DNA of 64,000 bases from Spirochaetaceae bacterium (GTDB lineage Bacteria > Spirochaetota > Spirochaetia > B11-G9): the NCBI GenBank assembly GCA_015493635.1, contig WGCU01000083.1, positions 1 to 64,000 on the forward strand, written 5' to 3'. The position numbers were made by a program, and so were the translations under genes. The notes under the pieces are model-generated. The model was not told the DNA's origin. It worked only from the letters and a program-made list of their open reading frames with translations, and did no database searches. Positions 1 to 9,394 of this stretch are shown here, one piece after another. Numbering within the stretch: position 1 is the stretch's first letter; each line of letters begins with the position of its first letter.

Positions 1-1405
1 ATGCACCACTAAACAGGATCAACATAAGATAACATACAGCAGCAATTAACTTTCCGATAATATACACATATGGATCATCTACGAAATATTCTAATCCAAA
101 ATACAGAAGTATAAACAGTGCAATATATAAACCGAATAAAATAAAGCTTTTTACCGGATATGTAATATTATACATTTTTTGAGCAAAATAATACATAATT
201 ATAAACAATAACATATTTGCAATAACATTACTCAATACCGAACCATTAATTCCCATTACAGGAATTAAAAGATAGTTCAAGACAAGGCTTGCAATCCCGC
301 TAATCGCTACTACAATTGTGGAGTAATAAGTCTTCTCGGCAATATCAAGCTGAACACTTATAGCATAATAAATACCGTAAAAAATATGCCCAAGCGACAA
401 AGGCGCTATATATCTCCAACTCTCTAAATACGAAGAACTCGCAATAATTTCTACTAGTTCTTTGCTGAAATAGAGATATATTAAACCTATAGAGAATAAA
501 ATAATAACATAATATTTTATGATCTTTGCAAAAACAGTTTTGAAATCATCATTATTTGCAATTGACAAAGCATACGGTATTACAGCGATTGAAAAGGGCG
601 TAATTACAAGTATTTTTAATATTGCTGATATTTTAGAAGCAAACGAATATATCCCTACATCTGCAATTGTTATGAAATGATTAAGAAAAAATCTGTCAGA
701 AAGTGTCAACAAGTAAGAAAAAACATTAGCCAATAAAATTGGATATGAAAATACAAGAATCTTTTTTACTAACTTATAGTCGATTTTTAGAGTCACTTTA
801 CGCGCAAACAAAACTATCATTAAAATAAATGTAGCACCTGCAATATAAAACTTACTAAGAATAATACCTTCATATTTCATCCCTAAATAGCTAATCATAA
901 CTATATTCAAGATAATCATAAAAAAGATCCTTACAAACTGTAAAACAGTGAATTTCACAGTTTCTCTCAGTGCTCTTAAATATGCAAAAAGGAGTGAAAG
1001 CCCTGCATTAAAAATTGCAGTTATTACAACAATTCGTACAAGGTAAGTTAAAGATTCATCTTTTATAAAAACTACAGCTATCATCTTTGACAATATATAA
1101 AAGACAACACCTGTAGAAAGCATAAAAATAGATTGTATCATTATACTGCTATTTAATACTTTTTCTTTTTGACTTTCATTTCCTGCCATTAAATAATAAC
1201 GTAAGAAACCTGAATTAAAACCGAATACTGCAATTATTTCTATAATTGCCTGTATTGTTACAAGTAGATTCAAATAGCCATAATCGCTCGTATTAAGATG
1301 ATTCGTATAATAGGGAATAAGAAGAAAAGAGATCAAGTTGCCTATTGCACTACCGAGTCCATAAATAATAGTATCTTTTGAAAGAGTTTTCAAATGCGAA
1401 AGCAC
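1..1405 (-). CDS. Wzx-type polysaccharide flippase (3' end outside window)
   Basis: A multi-spanning membrane protein of the MATE/MOP polysaccharide-exporter type. It would flip lipid-linked repeat units from the cytoplasmic to the periplasmic face of the inner membrane. The frame is open from a GTG at 1405-1403 to the left edge (at least 468 codons), so only the last few residues are missing. The N-terminus has the usual look of the family, with TIIYGLGSAIGNLISFLLIP followed by YYTNHLNTSDYG, then alternating hydrophobic segments. The GTG shares one base with the TAG stop of the glycosyltransferase, so translation is coupled. It is the last visible gene of the wecB-wecC operon. The function is inferred from topology and context; I could not test the closest family (RfbX versus a general O-antigen flippase). 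Confidence 0.88.
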   Translation of the reverse strand, partial: MLSHLKTLSKDTIIYGLGSAIGNLISFLLIPYYTNHLNTSDYGYLNLLVTIQAIIEIIAVFGFNSGFLRYYLMAGNESQKEKVLNSSIMIQSIFMLSTGVVFYILSKMIAVVFIKDESLTYLVRIVVITAIFNAGLSLLFAYLRALRETVKFTVLQFVRIFFMIILNIVMISYLGMKYEGIILSKFYIAGATFILMIVLFARKVTLKIDYKLVKKILVFSYPILLANVFSYLLTLSDRFFLNHFITIADVGIYSFASKISAILKILVITPFSIAVIPYALSIANNDDFKTVFAKIIKYYVIILFSIGLIYLYFSKELVEIIASSSYLESWRYIAPLSLGHIFYGIYYAISVQLDIAEKTYYSTIVVAISGIASLVLNYLLIPVMGINGSVLSNVIANMLLFIIMYYFAQKMYNITYPVKSFILFGLYIALFILLYFGLEYFVDDPYVYIIGKLIAAVCYLMLILFSGA

Positions 1406-2637
1406 TATTCCCCTATTCCCCTTTTTTTACCAGATAGAGTAGCTAAGTTTTCAACTTGCTCAAAATAATAATCCCAGGTATATGTTGATAGCAGCAACTC
1501 TGCACTTTTTCTATGTTTTTGCTGTCGCATTATAGCTTGTTCCATTTTCAATGCATATTCATCCACTTCTGCTTTTGAATAAAAAACAACATTCTCATCA
1601 TCTATAACCTTCTCAAATTCGCATTGCTCTGGAACAACAACACATTTATCCAAAGCAAGAGCAACCACAACTGTAATATCATAATCAGTTATATCAGCTA
1701 AAAGGAAGACATCGGAAGCATTATAATAATCCAGCACTTCATTTTCTTTTACAAAGCCTAAAAATCTAACCTTTTCCTTTATACCCAGTTCATCTACCAA
1801 GTTCTCTAAAACCTCTTTCTCGGAACCAGTTCCTCCAATAAGTATGACGGCATCATTATCATTCTTTATATAGTGGCTAAAAGCTTTAATTATAAAATCA
1901 ATTCTCTTTTTAGGGACAAGCCTTGATATCGTAAAGAAAACAGTTTTATTAGTAAGGTTCTTATTCTTTTTAAAAGAAGCATCGCCCTTGTACTGTAAAA
2001 CATTTTTTGGTATTGCACCATGCAAAACACGAACATTTTTCTTATCAATAAGGTATTCAAGCTCATTCTTAGCCTTATTTGACAAAACAAAGATACACCT
2101 TGAATTTCTTAATCCATAATAATCCCAAAAACTACTTTTATTATTAACAAGTTTCTCTTTTATTCCTAAATTTATCTTTTCCGGGATTTCCTTCTTATAC
2201 ATTTCGTCATTCGACCAAATTTTATTAAATTTGTTTTTATACATAATCGAGTATTTAAGTTTATCATTCTTAAATTGAAAGAAAGACCCATGTACAAAAG
2301 TCACATAAGGCTTCTTTAGAAAACCAAAGACACGTGCTTTGTTTAATTCTGCGGCTATCCATCTATCGTTAGCAATCAAGATATCAGGATTGAAATTATT
2401 TATTAGCTCCATTTTCTTTCTTAAAGAAAGCTTTTTACTACTGTTTATCGGACCATAGAACTCCGGCGAATACTGGCCATCAAAGAAAGCTTTTTCATCC
2501 ACATCACCACCAGCGGTAAAGATTTTTGCATCATAACCCTTATTAATGTAATACTTTATCCCCTCAAGAAGGAGCCTTTCTCCGCCTCCAGAAAAGCACA
2601 ATCCACCCACATACCAAAGAATTTTTTTCTTACTCAT
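1405..2637 (-). CDS. Family-4 glycosyltransferase
   Basis: A GT-B fold retaining glycosyltransferase of the GT4 class, predicted to add a sugar to the polysaccharide repeat unit on the cytoplasmic side. The 410-residue length is normal. The C-terminal donor-binding half is clear: FFTISRLVPKKRIDFIIKAF is the typical start of that domain, followed by ILIGGTGSEKE and VRFLGFV. The usual E-x7-E motif region is divergent (ITDYDITVVVALALDKCVVV keeps no first Glu), so donor specificity cannot be guessed. The start at 2637 has an AGGGGA ribosome binding site six bases upstream. It lies 12 nt after the oxidoreductase and overlaps the flippase by one base. Confidence 0.9.
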   Translation of the reverse strand: MSKKKILWYVGGLCFSGGGERLLLEGIKYYINKGYDAKIFTAGGDVDEKAFFDGQYSPEFYGPINSSKKLSLRKKMELINNFNPDILIANDRWIAAELNKARVFGFLKKPYVTFVHGSFFQFKNDKLKYSIMYKNKFNKIWSNDEMYKKEIPEKINLGIKEKLVNNKSSFWDYYGLRNSRCIFVLSNKAKNELEYLIDKKNVRVLHGAIPKNVLQYKGDASFKKNKNLTNKTVFFTISRLVPKKRIDFIIKAFSHYIKNDNDAVILIGGTGSEKEVLENLVDELGIKEKVRFLGFVKENEVLDYYNASDVFLLADITDYDITVVVALALDKCVVVPEQCEFEKVIDDENVVFYSKAEVDEYALKMEQAIMRQQKHRKSAELLLSTYTWDYYFEQVENLATLSGKKRGIGE

Positions 2638-2649
2638 ATTTCCCCTAAA

Positions 2650-4788
2650 TCATGAACACTTAATACTTATTTCACTCGTTTCGAAAATACTCTGCAAAGA
2701 TATTGGAAGTATCCCGTCCCCCTTAAGGCTCCTATATACTGCTTTAAGCTGATCCTTTTGCCCTTTATCTTGATCTAAACCTTTTTCCGATTTTAAATTA
2801 AATCCATAATAACTAATACTTTTATAATCTTCCATTTCAATCGTTTTTTCATCAAAATGGACGGATAACCGTTCTTTTGGAAGATCTTTTGACCCAACTG
2901 TAAAATATTTAAGAACGCCAACTGATCCATCTGAATATTCAATTTGGATCACCTTATTGTCTGATGACAAGATATTACCACTAGATGAAGACAAAGAACC
3001 TACGCTGTATCCTACAACCGGCGATTCAACAAGGTACGAGAAAAGATCAAAAATATGACAGGCTTCCCCAATTATCCTACCGGCTCCTTCTTCTTTTTGG
3101 ACCCAGCTATCTTCACCAATATATGGTACATTCATTGTATAGTCTATTAATAGCGGGGTACTACTCTGAACCGTTTCATCTTTTATCCGCCTTATCAAAG
3201 GAGAAAATCTCCTATTAAACCCAACAGTTAACATTGGCTTTTTTTCGGTTGTAGTATCTGAAAAAAAGGCTTTTATTTTATTTAGATCTTCAATATTAGT
3301 ACCAAGCGGTTTTTCTACAAAAACATTCTTACCCCTATTAAGTGCTTCCAAAACAATTTGTGAATGTAAATTATGCCTTGTACAGATAAAAACCAAGTCT
3401 ATATCTTTATCATCAAGAATCTTTTTATAATCTGTAGTTACATATGCTACATTATACTTTTCAGCAAGCTCTTTTCCCTTCAAACCTGTTCTAGTACTAA
3501 TAGCCCTAATTCTATACTTATCAGAACATGCTTTAAGATTAGGCAGATGTACATTCGAGGCATACGCTCCTGCACCTATTACCCCTACTGAAATAAGTTT
3601 ATTATCCTTACCTAGATAATTATTAGAGACCACATAACTATTTTCAGTCGAAAGATCAAAGCTTTCCACAATTTTACTACCATAATCCAGAATAACAGAT
3701 ATAGGCCTAATAGAATTAGATAACGCTCTATATGCATCAACAACAGCTTCAATAGGGAAAGATTGAGCAAACAACGAAGAAAAATCCAACCTCCCAGATG
3801 CTAGAGCTTTATTAATTGCCTGCATATTTCTGTTTTCTGTCCATCTCACGTAAGCATAAGGGTAATCGACTCCATCCTCTTCATATAAACCATCATAACG
3901 CCCTGGACCATAAGAACAAGAAATTAAAAAATCAATTTCTTTTTTATACATATCATCCCTCAAAACCTTATCCCCCCAAACTCCAACCATAACTAAACGC
4001 CCTTTTCTTCTGAGAGTATTAAAGGCTTGAGAAAGTGCTTCAGATTGATTTGTTGATGCACAAAAAAGAACAGCGTCTGCGCCATGACGTTCTGACAGGA
4101 ATTCAACTACTTTTACTGGGTCTTCATCTGGTATTACAACCCCTTTATAAGCTCCATTTTTAATTGCCAGCTCAACACGATCCTTTATAACATCAACAAC
4201 AACAACCAAAGCTCCACTATTTACCAACAACTGTACAGCAATCTGACCGATAAGCCCAGCACCGTATACAACAATTATTTCTCCAAATTCCGGCTTAAGT
4301 CTCCTAACCCCTTGCAATGCAATCGAAGCAATCGTAATCATCGATGCAGATTTAAAGTCTACGTTATCCGATATCTTTACAACCAAATTCTCCGGAACTT
4401 CAACATATTCTGCATGATTAGCATAACCGGCACCAGCTACCGCTACACGGTCTCCAACTTTTAAGCGGCCCACTCCATCTCCAACAACATAAACAATCCC
4501 TGCTGCAGAATACCCTAGTGCCTTCCCGGGAAGTTCATCAGTATTAATTCTTTTATAAAGCTTTGAGAAACCCTCTTTTTTCAAAATATCCAATGCTTTT
4601 CTGATTTTTTCAGGGTGTTTTATTGCTTGCTTTACAATACTTTGCCTTCCAGCATTCAACGAAGCTGTTTCGGTTCCAGTTGATATACAGGAATTAACAA
4701 CCTTTACCACAACCCTTCCCTTAGAAACCGCAGGAACGGGAACATCATAAGAAAAAACTTTACCATTTTTTAAAACAGCTTGCTTCAT
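2650..4788 (-). CDS. Two-domain oxidoreductase (MDR alcohol-dehydrogenase fold + Gfo/Idh/MocA fold)
   Basis: A 712-residue fusion. Residues ~1-370 are a medium-chain dehydrogenase/reductase with the nucleotide-binding segment VVYGAGLIGQIAVQLLV. Residues ~395-712 are a Gfo/Idh/MocA dehydrogenase with VGVIGAGAYASNVHLPNL and the conserved EKP motif in KNVFVEKPLGTN. The MDR half lacks the GHE zinc signature (ALGYSAAG is in its place), so it is probably not a classical zinc enzyme. Fused proteins of this kind are known from bacterial polysaccharide clusters, but the sugar substrate is unknown. It overlaps wecC by four bases (ATGA), which indicates coupling in the operon. The role in modifying a nucleotide sugar or glycan is inferred from context only. 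Confidence 0.85.
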   Translation of the reverse strand: MKQAVLKNGKVFSYDVPVPAVSKGRVVVKVVNSCISTGTETASLNAGRQSIVKQAIKHPEKIRKALDILKKEGFSKLYKRINTDELPGKALGYSAAGIVYVVGDGVGRLKVGDRVAVAGAGYANHAEYVEVPENLVVKISDNVDFKSASMITIASIALQGVRRLKPEFGEIIVVYGAGLIGQIAVQLLVNSGALVVVVDVIKDRVELAIKNGAYKGVVIPDEDPVKVVEFLSERHGADAVLFCASTNQSEALSQAFNTLRRKGRLVMVGVWGDKVLRDDMYKKEIDFLISCSYGPGRYDGLYEEDGVDYPYAYVRWTENRNMQAINKALASGRLDFSSLFAQSFPIEAVVDAYRALSNSIRPISVILDYGSKIVESFDLSTENSYVVSNNYLGKDNKLISVGVIGAGAYASNVHLPNLKACSDKYRIRAISTRTGLKGKELAEKYNVAYVTTDYKKILDDKDIDLVFICTRHNLHSQIVLEALNRGKNVFVEKPLGTNIEDLNKIKAFFSDTTTEKKPMLTVGFNRRFSPLIRRIKDETVQSSTPLLIDYTMNVPYIGEDSWVQKEEGAGRIIGEACHIFDLFSYLVESPVVGYSVGSLSSSSGNILSSDNKVIQIEYSDGSVGVLKYFTVGSKDLPKERLSVHFDEKTIEMEDYKSISYYGFNLKSEKGLDQDKGQKDQLKAVYRSLKGDGILPISLQSIFETSEISIKCS

Positions 4789-6056
4789 ACGTTAACCCCA
4801 CAAAAATCAAGTACTATTTTTGCATGAATCTGCTGAATATTTAGCCTAAATTCTTTATGCCCAACCAGCATTACAAAAATATCAGCAAACTCAACAGCTT
4901 CATCAACAGAGATCAAGTCTATACCTTCAATAGACTCAATATTGGGTTCGCAGGCCTTCAACACGAAACCATCTTCTAACAATGCTTTCGTGATACTAAG
5001 CGCTGGCGATTCTCTCAAATCATCAATATCTGGCTTAAAAGCTAATCCCATACATACAACATTTGGATTTTCCCCATTTTTTATCTTAAATTCCAATATC
5101 GTATTTTTTGTTTTTTCTATTACCCATTCTGATTTATAATTATTTATATCTCGAGCCTTTTTAATAATCTGAGCTCTTGCAGGAACCTTATCCACAATAA
5201 ACCAAGGATCAACAGCTATACAGTGACCTCCAACTCCACACCCGGGATTTAAAATATTTACTCTTGGATGATGATTAGCAAGTCTAATAAGCTCCCAAAC
5301 ATTAATATCCAAATCATCACAAATCATAGACAATTCATTTGCAAAAGCTATTTGAACATCCCGGGAAGAATTCTCTACCAGTTTACACATCTCCGCAGTT
5401 TTAGAGTCTGTTGTAAGAACCTCTCCTACAACAAAAGTTTCATAAAACTTCTTGACCTTTTCCACTGATTCAACATTAATACCACCAACGATTCTATCAT
5501 TCTCAACAAGTTCAATCATCATATTCCCCGGAAGTACTCGTTCAGGACAATACGCAACGAAGATAGAATCAATATCAACTCCTTGTGCTTTTAGCTCTTT
5601 CGTTAAAATTTCTGTTGTCCCAACAGGCGATGTTGATTCAAGGATCACAATATTTCCTGATTTCACATATGGAGCAATTGATCTAACAGCCGAAATAACG
5701 TACTCAATATTCGGCTTAGGGATCTCACCTTCCTGTCCCTTATAAAATGGCGTTGGTACTGAAATAATAAAAACATCTGCTGCTGCCGGCTCAAGATAAG
5801 CTTGTAGCCTACCAGAATCTACCGCCGCCCTAACAAAAACGTCAAGATCCGGTTCTACAATATGGATCTCACCCTTGTTTATTACTTTAACGACACTCTC
5901 ATTTGTATCGACACCATAAACATTATACCCACGATTAGCCAAGATTGCTGCAGTTGGCAAACCGATATAACCCAACCCCATCACACAGACAGTATTTACT
6001 TCGATATCTTTTTTAGAATTTGAAAAATGATAGTGTTTATTTAATTTATCAAACAT
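4785..6056 (-). CDS. wecC: UDP-N-acetyl-D-mannosamine dehydrogenase-like nucleotide-sugar dehydrogenase
   Basis: An NAD-dependent UDP-sugar 6-dehydrogenase that oxidises UDP-ManNAc to UDP-ManNAcA in two steps. The N-terminal Rossmann motif is at residues ~26-35 (MGLGYIGLPT). The catalytic cysteine lies in the PGCGVGGHC motif, Cys about 279. The conserved VPTP and AYCPERVLPG segments are present. Length is 423 residues, typical for WecC/Ugd. It directly follows and overlaps (8 nt) the UDP-GlcNAc 2-epimerase that would supply UDP-ManNAc, which is why WecC is preferred over UDP-glucose dehydrogenase. A related UDP-GlcNAc or UDP-GalNAc 6-dehydrogenase is an alternative. Confidence 0.88.
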   Translation of the reverse strand: MFDKLNKHYHFSNSKKDIEVNTVCVMGLGYIGLPTAAILANRGYNVYGVDTNESVVKVINKGEIHIVEPDLDVFVRAAVDSGRLQAYLEPAAADVFIISVPTPFYKGQEGEIPKPNIEYVISAVRSIAPYVKSGNIVILESTSPVGTTEILTKELKAQGVDIDSIFVAYCPERVLPGNMMIELVENDRIVGGINVESVEKVKKFYETFVVGEVLTTDSKTAEMCKLVENSSRDVQIAFANELSMICDDLDINVWELIRLANHHPRVNILNPGCGVGGHCIAVDPWFIVDKVPARAQIIKKARDINNYKSEWVIEKTKNTILEFKIKNGENPNVVCMGLAFKPDIDDLRESPALSITKALLEDGFVLKACEPNIESIEGIDLISVDEAVEFADIFVMLVGHKEFRLNIQQIHAKIVLDFCGVNV

Positions 6057-7173
6057 TAAGCCCTTCCTTTAGTATATTTACAATTCTTATACTGGTAGTA
6101 CCATCCCCATAAGGGTTTATGGCATTCGCCATTTTTTTATACGCATTCCTATCTCCAAGGAGGTTGACAACTTCCCGAACTATTAAATCCCTGTTTGTTC
6201 CAACCAGTTTTGCAGTTCCGGCATCTATTCCTTCAGTTCTTTCAGTTACATCTCTCATAACCAAAACAGGTTTTCCAAGCGCCGGAGCTTCTTCTTGTAT
6301 TCCACCAGAATCTGTTAGGACTAAGTATGATTTATTCATCAACCAAAGCAAATACGGATAGCCAAGAGGCTCCAAAAGATGGATATTCTTAATCCCAGAA
6401 AGGATTTTGTTAACAACTTTTCTTATATTAGGATTCAGATGAACCGGAAAAACAATTTCTACATCTTCCATGTATTCTGAGATCTCTTTTAAAGCATAAC
6501 ATATATTTTCAAATGGTTTACCAAAACTTTCACGCCTATGGCTTGTTACAAGAATAATTTTTTTAGAGAAATCTATACTGTTGAAATACTTGACATACTC
6601 CTGTTCTCCATTCTCCTCAATAATTTTTAAACCCAAAGACAATGCATCGATTACAGTATTACCAACATTGTAAATATTTTTAATAATATTTTCACTATTA
6701 AGATTAGCAACAGCCTTTTTTGTAGGAGCAAAATGCCAATCTGCCATATGACCAGTCAATGTGCGATTAATCTCTTCAGGAAAAGGTGAATATTTTTCTC
6801 CAGAACGGAGTCCAGCTTCAACATGTGCTATTTTGATTTTTTGATAAAATGCTGCAAGTGCACCAGCAAATACCGTGGTAGTATCTCCTTGAACAAAAAC
6901 AATATCAGGTTTTTCCTTTTCAAGAATAGGAGTTAAATCACTAATAATATCCACTGTTAATTTCGCAAGAGTCTGGTTTTTTTTCATTAAAGAGAGATCA
7001 AAATCTGGTTTTATTTTGAAAAAAGCTAATACCTGATCTAACATTTCTCGATGCTGAGCAGTAACACAGATTCTTACCTTAAATAAATCAGGATGTTTCT
7101 GAAATTCTTTAATAAGGGGAGCCAGCTTAATGGCTTCCGGTCTTGTTCCAAAAATAAAAAAAATATTTTTCAA
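6049..7173 (-). CDS. wecB: UDP-N-acetylglucosamine 2-epimerase (non-hydrolysing)
   Basis: Interconverts UDP-GlcNAc and UDP-ManNAc in the cytoplasm, the first step towards ManNAcA for the polysaccharide. The sequence has the family landmarks: FGTRPEAIKLAPLI at the N-terminus, VQGDTTTVFAGALAAF, VEAGLRSGEKYSPFPEE, and the UDP-binding LTDSGGIQEEAPALGKPV. Length (374) is standard. The start is a TTG at 7173-7171 preceded by a good AGGAG site; no ATG fits better. It is the first gene of the visible minus-strand operon. About 110 bp of AT-rich sequence separate it from the transposase remnant, and no convincing promoter was seen there. Confidence 0.93.
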   Translation of the reverse strand: MKNIFFIFGTRPEAIKLAPLIKEFQKHPDLFKVRICVTAQHREMLDQVLAFFKIKPDFDLSLMKKNQTLAKLTVDIISDLTPILEKEKPDIVFVQGDTTTVFAGALAAFYQKIKIAHVEAGLRSGEKYSPFPEEINRTLTGHMADWHFAPTKKAVANLNSENIIKNIYNVGNTVIDALSLGLKIIEENGEQEYVKYFNSIDFSKKIILVTSHRRESFGKPFENICYALKEISEYMEDVEIVFPVHLNPNIRKVVNKILSGIKNIHLLEPLGYPYLLWLMNKSYLVLTDSGGIQEEAPALGKPVLVMRDVTERTEGIDAGTAKLVGTNRDLIVREVVNLLGDRNAYKKMANAINPYGDGTTSIRIVNILKEGLNV

Positions 7174-7283
7174 AAGCTTTCTCCTTTTTCAAATAAATAC
7201 CTGAATCCGTATCAAAAGAACCGTAAAAAACACAACCACCTAGGTTATAATGCTTTAACGACAAAACTAAAGACACCAAAGGG

Positions 7284-8040
7284 GTGAACATACTTTATGA
7301 GATAGATTCTTTCATAGAACAGGATCAAAACACAGGAGGAATTGCATTAGCAGCCAAAATTTCTGAAGAAAATTGGTCTGGATTTCTCAGATCCCGTATC
7401 AAAGTAGCAACTTGTTCATCTGAAAATAATCAGGGTTATATATGGCCTTTTCATCCAGGGAAAAGCAACTTCGAACAGTTCAAGCTTTTTAGACACGATC
7501 TATTCTTTAGAGATGCTTTTGGTTTAAATTATGTACCGGCTGCAGAGACTCTGCGCCTCTACCTCAAGAGAATATCTGAGATGCATCACCGTTGGATAAT
7601 TCCGGCAGCCACAAAGGAAGAGCAAACCGTACATACAAAAGGCATGACGGATATGTTCCCATATTCAGCTACATTGATGCAGAAAGCTATAAGCTTGATA
7701 CAGAGCTTCGTGAAGGCAAACAACATAGCCATAAGAATACACCGAAATAGCTTGCTCACAATATTGAAATAATAAACTCACTCAATCCGGGCCATTCGGT
7801 TTTATTACGTCTTGACAGCGGTACCAAAACCGCATCCACCATTAAAGTACTTTCCGAAAGCGAACATTTCTTTCTTGGTAAACGAAATCTCCGCAAGAAG
7901 TCCCGTGACTATTGACTCTCTATAGCCAAAGCAAAGGGTAAAATCACCTAACACAACGAAAGAAGAACCATTGACAGGAGTTCACACAGGAAGGACTCCT
8001 GCTTCGAAAAACACTCTTAACACCATGGATATTATTTTCA
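7284..8040 (+). pseudogene. IS1380-family transposase, decayed
   Basis: The remains of a DDE transposase. The first frame, from a GTG at 7284, reads through residues such as FRHDLFFRDAFGLNYVPAAE. After about 7595 the family sequence continues in another frame as LDNSGSHKGRANRTYKRHDG and then LDTELREGKQHSHKNTPK, which matches the IS1380 GKQH...TPEFL region. A further shift gives LLRLDSGTKTASTIKVLSES and FFLGKRNLRKKSRDY, ending in a TGA where Trp is expected. At least three disruptions are therefore visible, and the N-terminal and C-terminal ends are missing. I found no intact terminal inverted repeats. It marks the left edge of the accessory island and cannot be active. Confidence 0.8.
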
Positions 8041-8474
8041 AAGTTACAGATGATCTTATCGGGATAGCCGTCTTCAAGTGATCTGCTAAACTGCTTAGAT
8101 GACATTAAATCATCATAAATAGGGTAGCTTTGAATCAACGCAGAGAATATTTCTTCAAGTTTTCTTTGGCTCTTCAATCAAAATTGGGTTTTGGGTATAT
8201 TTATATACCCAACCTTTTTGATACAGATACAGATATCGCATTTGCTGTATGCCGGGACTTAATTTTTGAATCTATCGAAAAATACATACCAGAAACCGGA
8301 CTTTACCAAATATCAGGATCCCCTTTCCCGTGTCTTCCAAAACGGCATCCATTCTGCCTTTATAAGTAAATTTTTTCCATAACTATTCTCCCATAAAGGT
8401 AAATACCTAAATGTTATTATACTTCTCGATTAGAAATAAGGCAAACCTTTGATCTTCCGGGAAGCCTAATCTTT
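8041..8474. other. Degenerate, unassigned sequence beside the transposase remnant
   Basis: No intact gene is supported here. The minus strand has short open stretches (about 8177 down to 8045, beginning MKSQRKLEEIFSALIQSYPI) and, further upstream, MDAVLEDTGKGILIFGKVRF in another frame, interrupted by stops. This looks like one minus-strand gene broken by frameshifts and cut by the IS remnant, but I do not recognise the family. Nothing regulatory stood out. Confidence 0.35.
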
Positions 8475-8579
8475 CCGCGTGAGGGATCGAAGCGGTATCC
8501 TTTGAGCGGCAACTCAAAGATTCAAGCGGAGAGCCCGACCTGACCACTAAATTACTATTTAGGGGGCAGGGCACGCCCT
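8475..8579 (-). repeat. Structured cassette repeat, copy 1
   Basis: One of four related elements in the island, oriented with the minus-strand genes and placed 12 nt after the hepT stop. Read on the minus strand it starts GGGCGTGCCC and ends ATCCCTCACGCGG, so GCGTG and CACGC can pair as an outer stem. An AT hairpin (CTAAAT-agta-ATTTAG type) lies inside. In this copy the second, apical hairpin is ATCCTTTGAG/CTCAAAGAT-like, unlike the GTCTGCC/GGCAGAC stem of copies 3 and 4, although the flanks are conserved. Confidence 0.85.
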
Positions 8580-8590
8580 AATCTGCTGAT

Positions 8591-9010
8591 CTATACGGAA
8601 ATAGAAACGCCGAACTCGCTGCAAAAATCTATTAAAGAGGTATATTCTTTTATTGCTACTGCTTTAAGTACAGGGAGCTCCAGTTCCTGGTATTCGCGAA
8701 TGACTACGTTTCTAAACCCTGTCATACCTATCATTGCTTTGGCACTTTTCTTACTCAGCAACCCTGCTTTTTCCAAAAGCAGAAAGGCATCCGCACTTGT
8801 CTGCGGCATTCCTGCATGATGAACAGCAACAAGATGCTGTGCCATATCAATTGCTGCCTGACACGCACGTTCGATATTGAGAATCATTGCATCGACATGA
8901 GTATAATTATCAAGTGAAGGATTATTTTGGTACTCCTCTTTCATCCGGCGGAGGGACCTTTCAATTATTGCGGATTTATTAAGAACTACATTATCCGGCC
9001 CTGTAGGCAT
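8591..9010 (-). CDS. hepT: HepT-like HEPN toxin (DUF86)
   Basis: A small helical HEPN protein, the partner of the nucleotidyltransferase gene just upstream. In characterised MntA-HepT pairs the toxin is an RNase (or tRNA-acting HEPN) held in check by polyadenylation by MntA. I take the ATG at 9010 as the start because it has a strong AGGAGG site seven bases upstream; a longer frame exists but would run deep into mntA. The genes overlap by 20 nt. The HEPN motif is FRNVVIREY: the R-x4-H-x-Y signature has Arg in place of the catalytic His (CGC where CAC is expected, one base change). Activity is therefore doubtful. The gene ends 11 bases before repeat copy 1. Confidence 0.85.
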   Translation of the reverse strand: MPTGPDNVVLNKSAIIERSLRRMKEEYQNNPSLDNYTHVDAMILNIERACQAAIDMAQHLVAVHHAGMPQTSADAFLLLEKAGLLSKKSAKAMIGMTGFRNVVIREYQELELPVLKAVAIKEYTSLIDFCSEFGVSISV

Positions 9011-9383
9011 CAACAACCTCCTGTCTATCCATATTAAACTGGATATACATACCAAGCAGATTGGCACGGGCAAGGTTAAATCTTTCCTTGTCCCTTAAAT
9101 ACAACAGGATTCCTTTCAGGAGCGCTTCTCTGGCATAAACAAGATTTACGGAAGAAATCTCCCCGATATCCACACTTCGTCCCAGTTCATAAGCAAGATC
9201 ACCTGCAATGTCCATTTTTATTAATGGGTCCAGCTTTGTTCCCGGTTCCATCATTATTCCCAGGTCTATATCACTGTCTGATCTAAGCCGCTGAGTTACA
9301 GCACTTCCAAGCAGAAAAACAGCAAGTATTTCAGGCTCTATATCTACAAATTTCTGCACATATTTTTTTATTTTTGTAACCAC
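8991..9383 (-). CDS. mntA: MntA-like minimal nucleotidyltransferase antitoxin
   Basis: A 130-residue minimal nucleotidyltransferase. It carries the GS-x10-D-x-D signature (GSAVTQRLRSDSDIDLGI), which binds metal and nucleotide in the pol-beta superfamily. In MNT/HEPN modules this protein neutralises the HEPN toxin by AMPylating or oligo-adenylating the Tyr of its RX4HXY motif. It is encoded directly before hepT, with overlap, as usual. Length and domain are complete, so unlike the toxin it looks functional. It starts 12 nt downstream of the gene fragment at 9395-9477. Confidence 0.88.
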   Translation of the reverse strand: MVTKIKKYVQKFVDIEPEILAVFLLGSAVTQRLRSDSDIDLGIMMEPGTKLDPLIKMDIAGDLAYELGRSVDIGEISSVNLVYAREALLKGILLYLRDKERFNLARANLLGMYIQFNMDRQEVVDAYRAG

Positions 9384-9394
9384 TCTCTACCTCT

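Noticed and set aside
8130-8369. Plus-strand frame of 79 codons
   Set aside because: No ribosome binding site and no family resemblance; the opposite strand shows short gene-like stretches, so both are probably decayed sequence.
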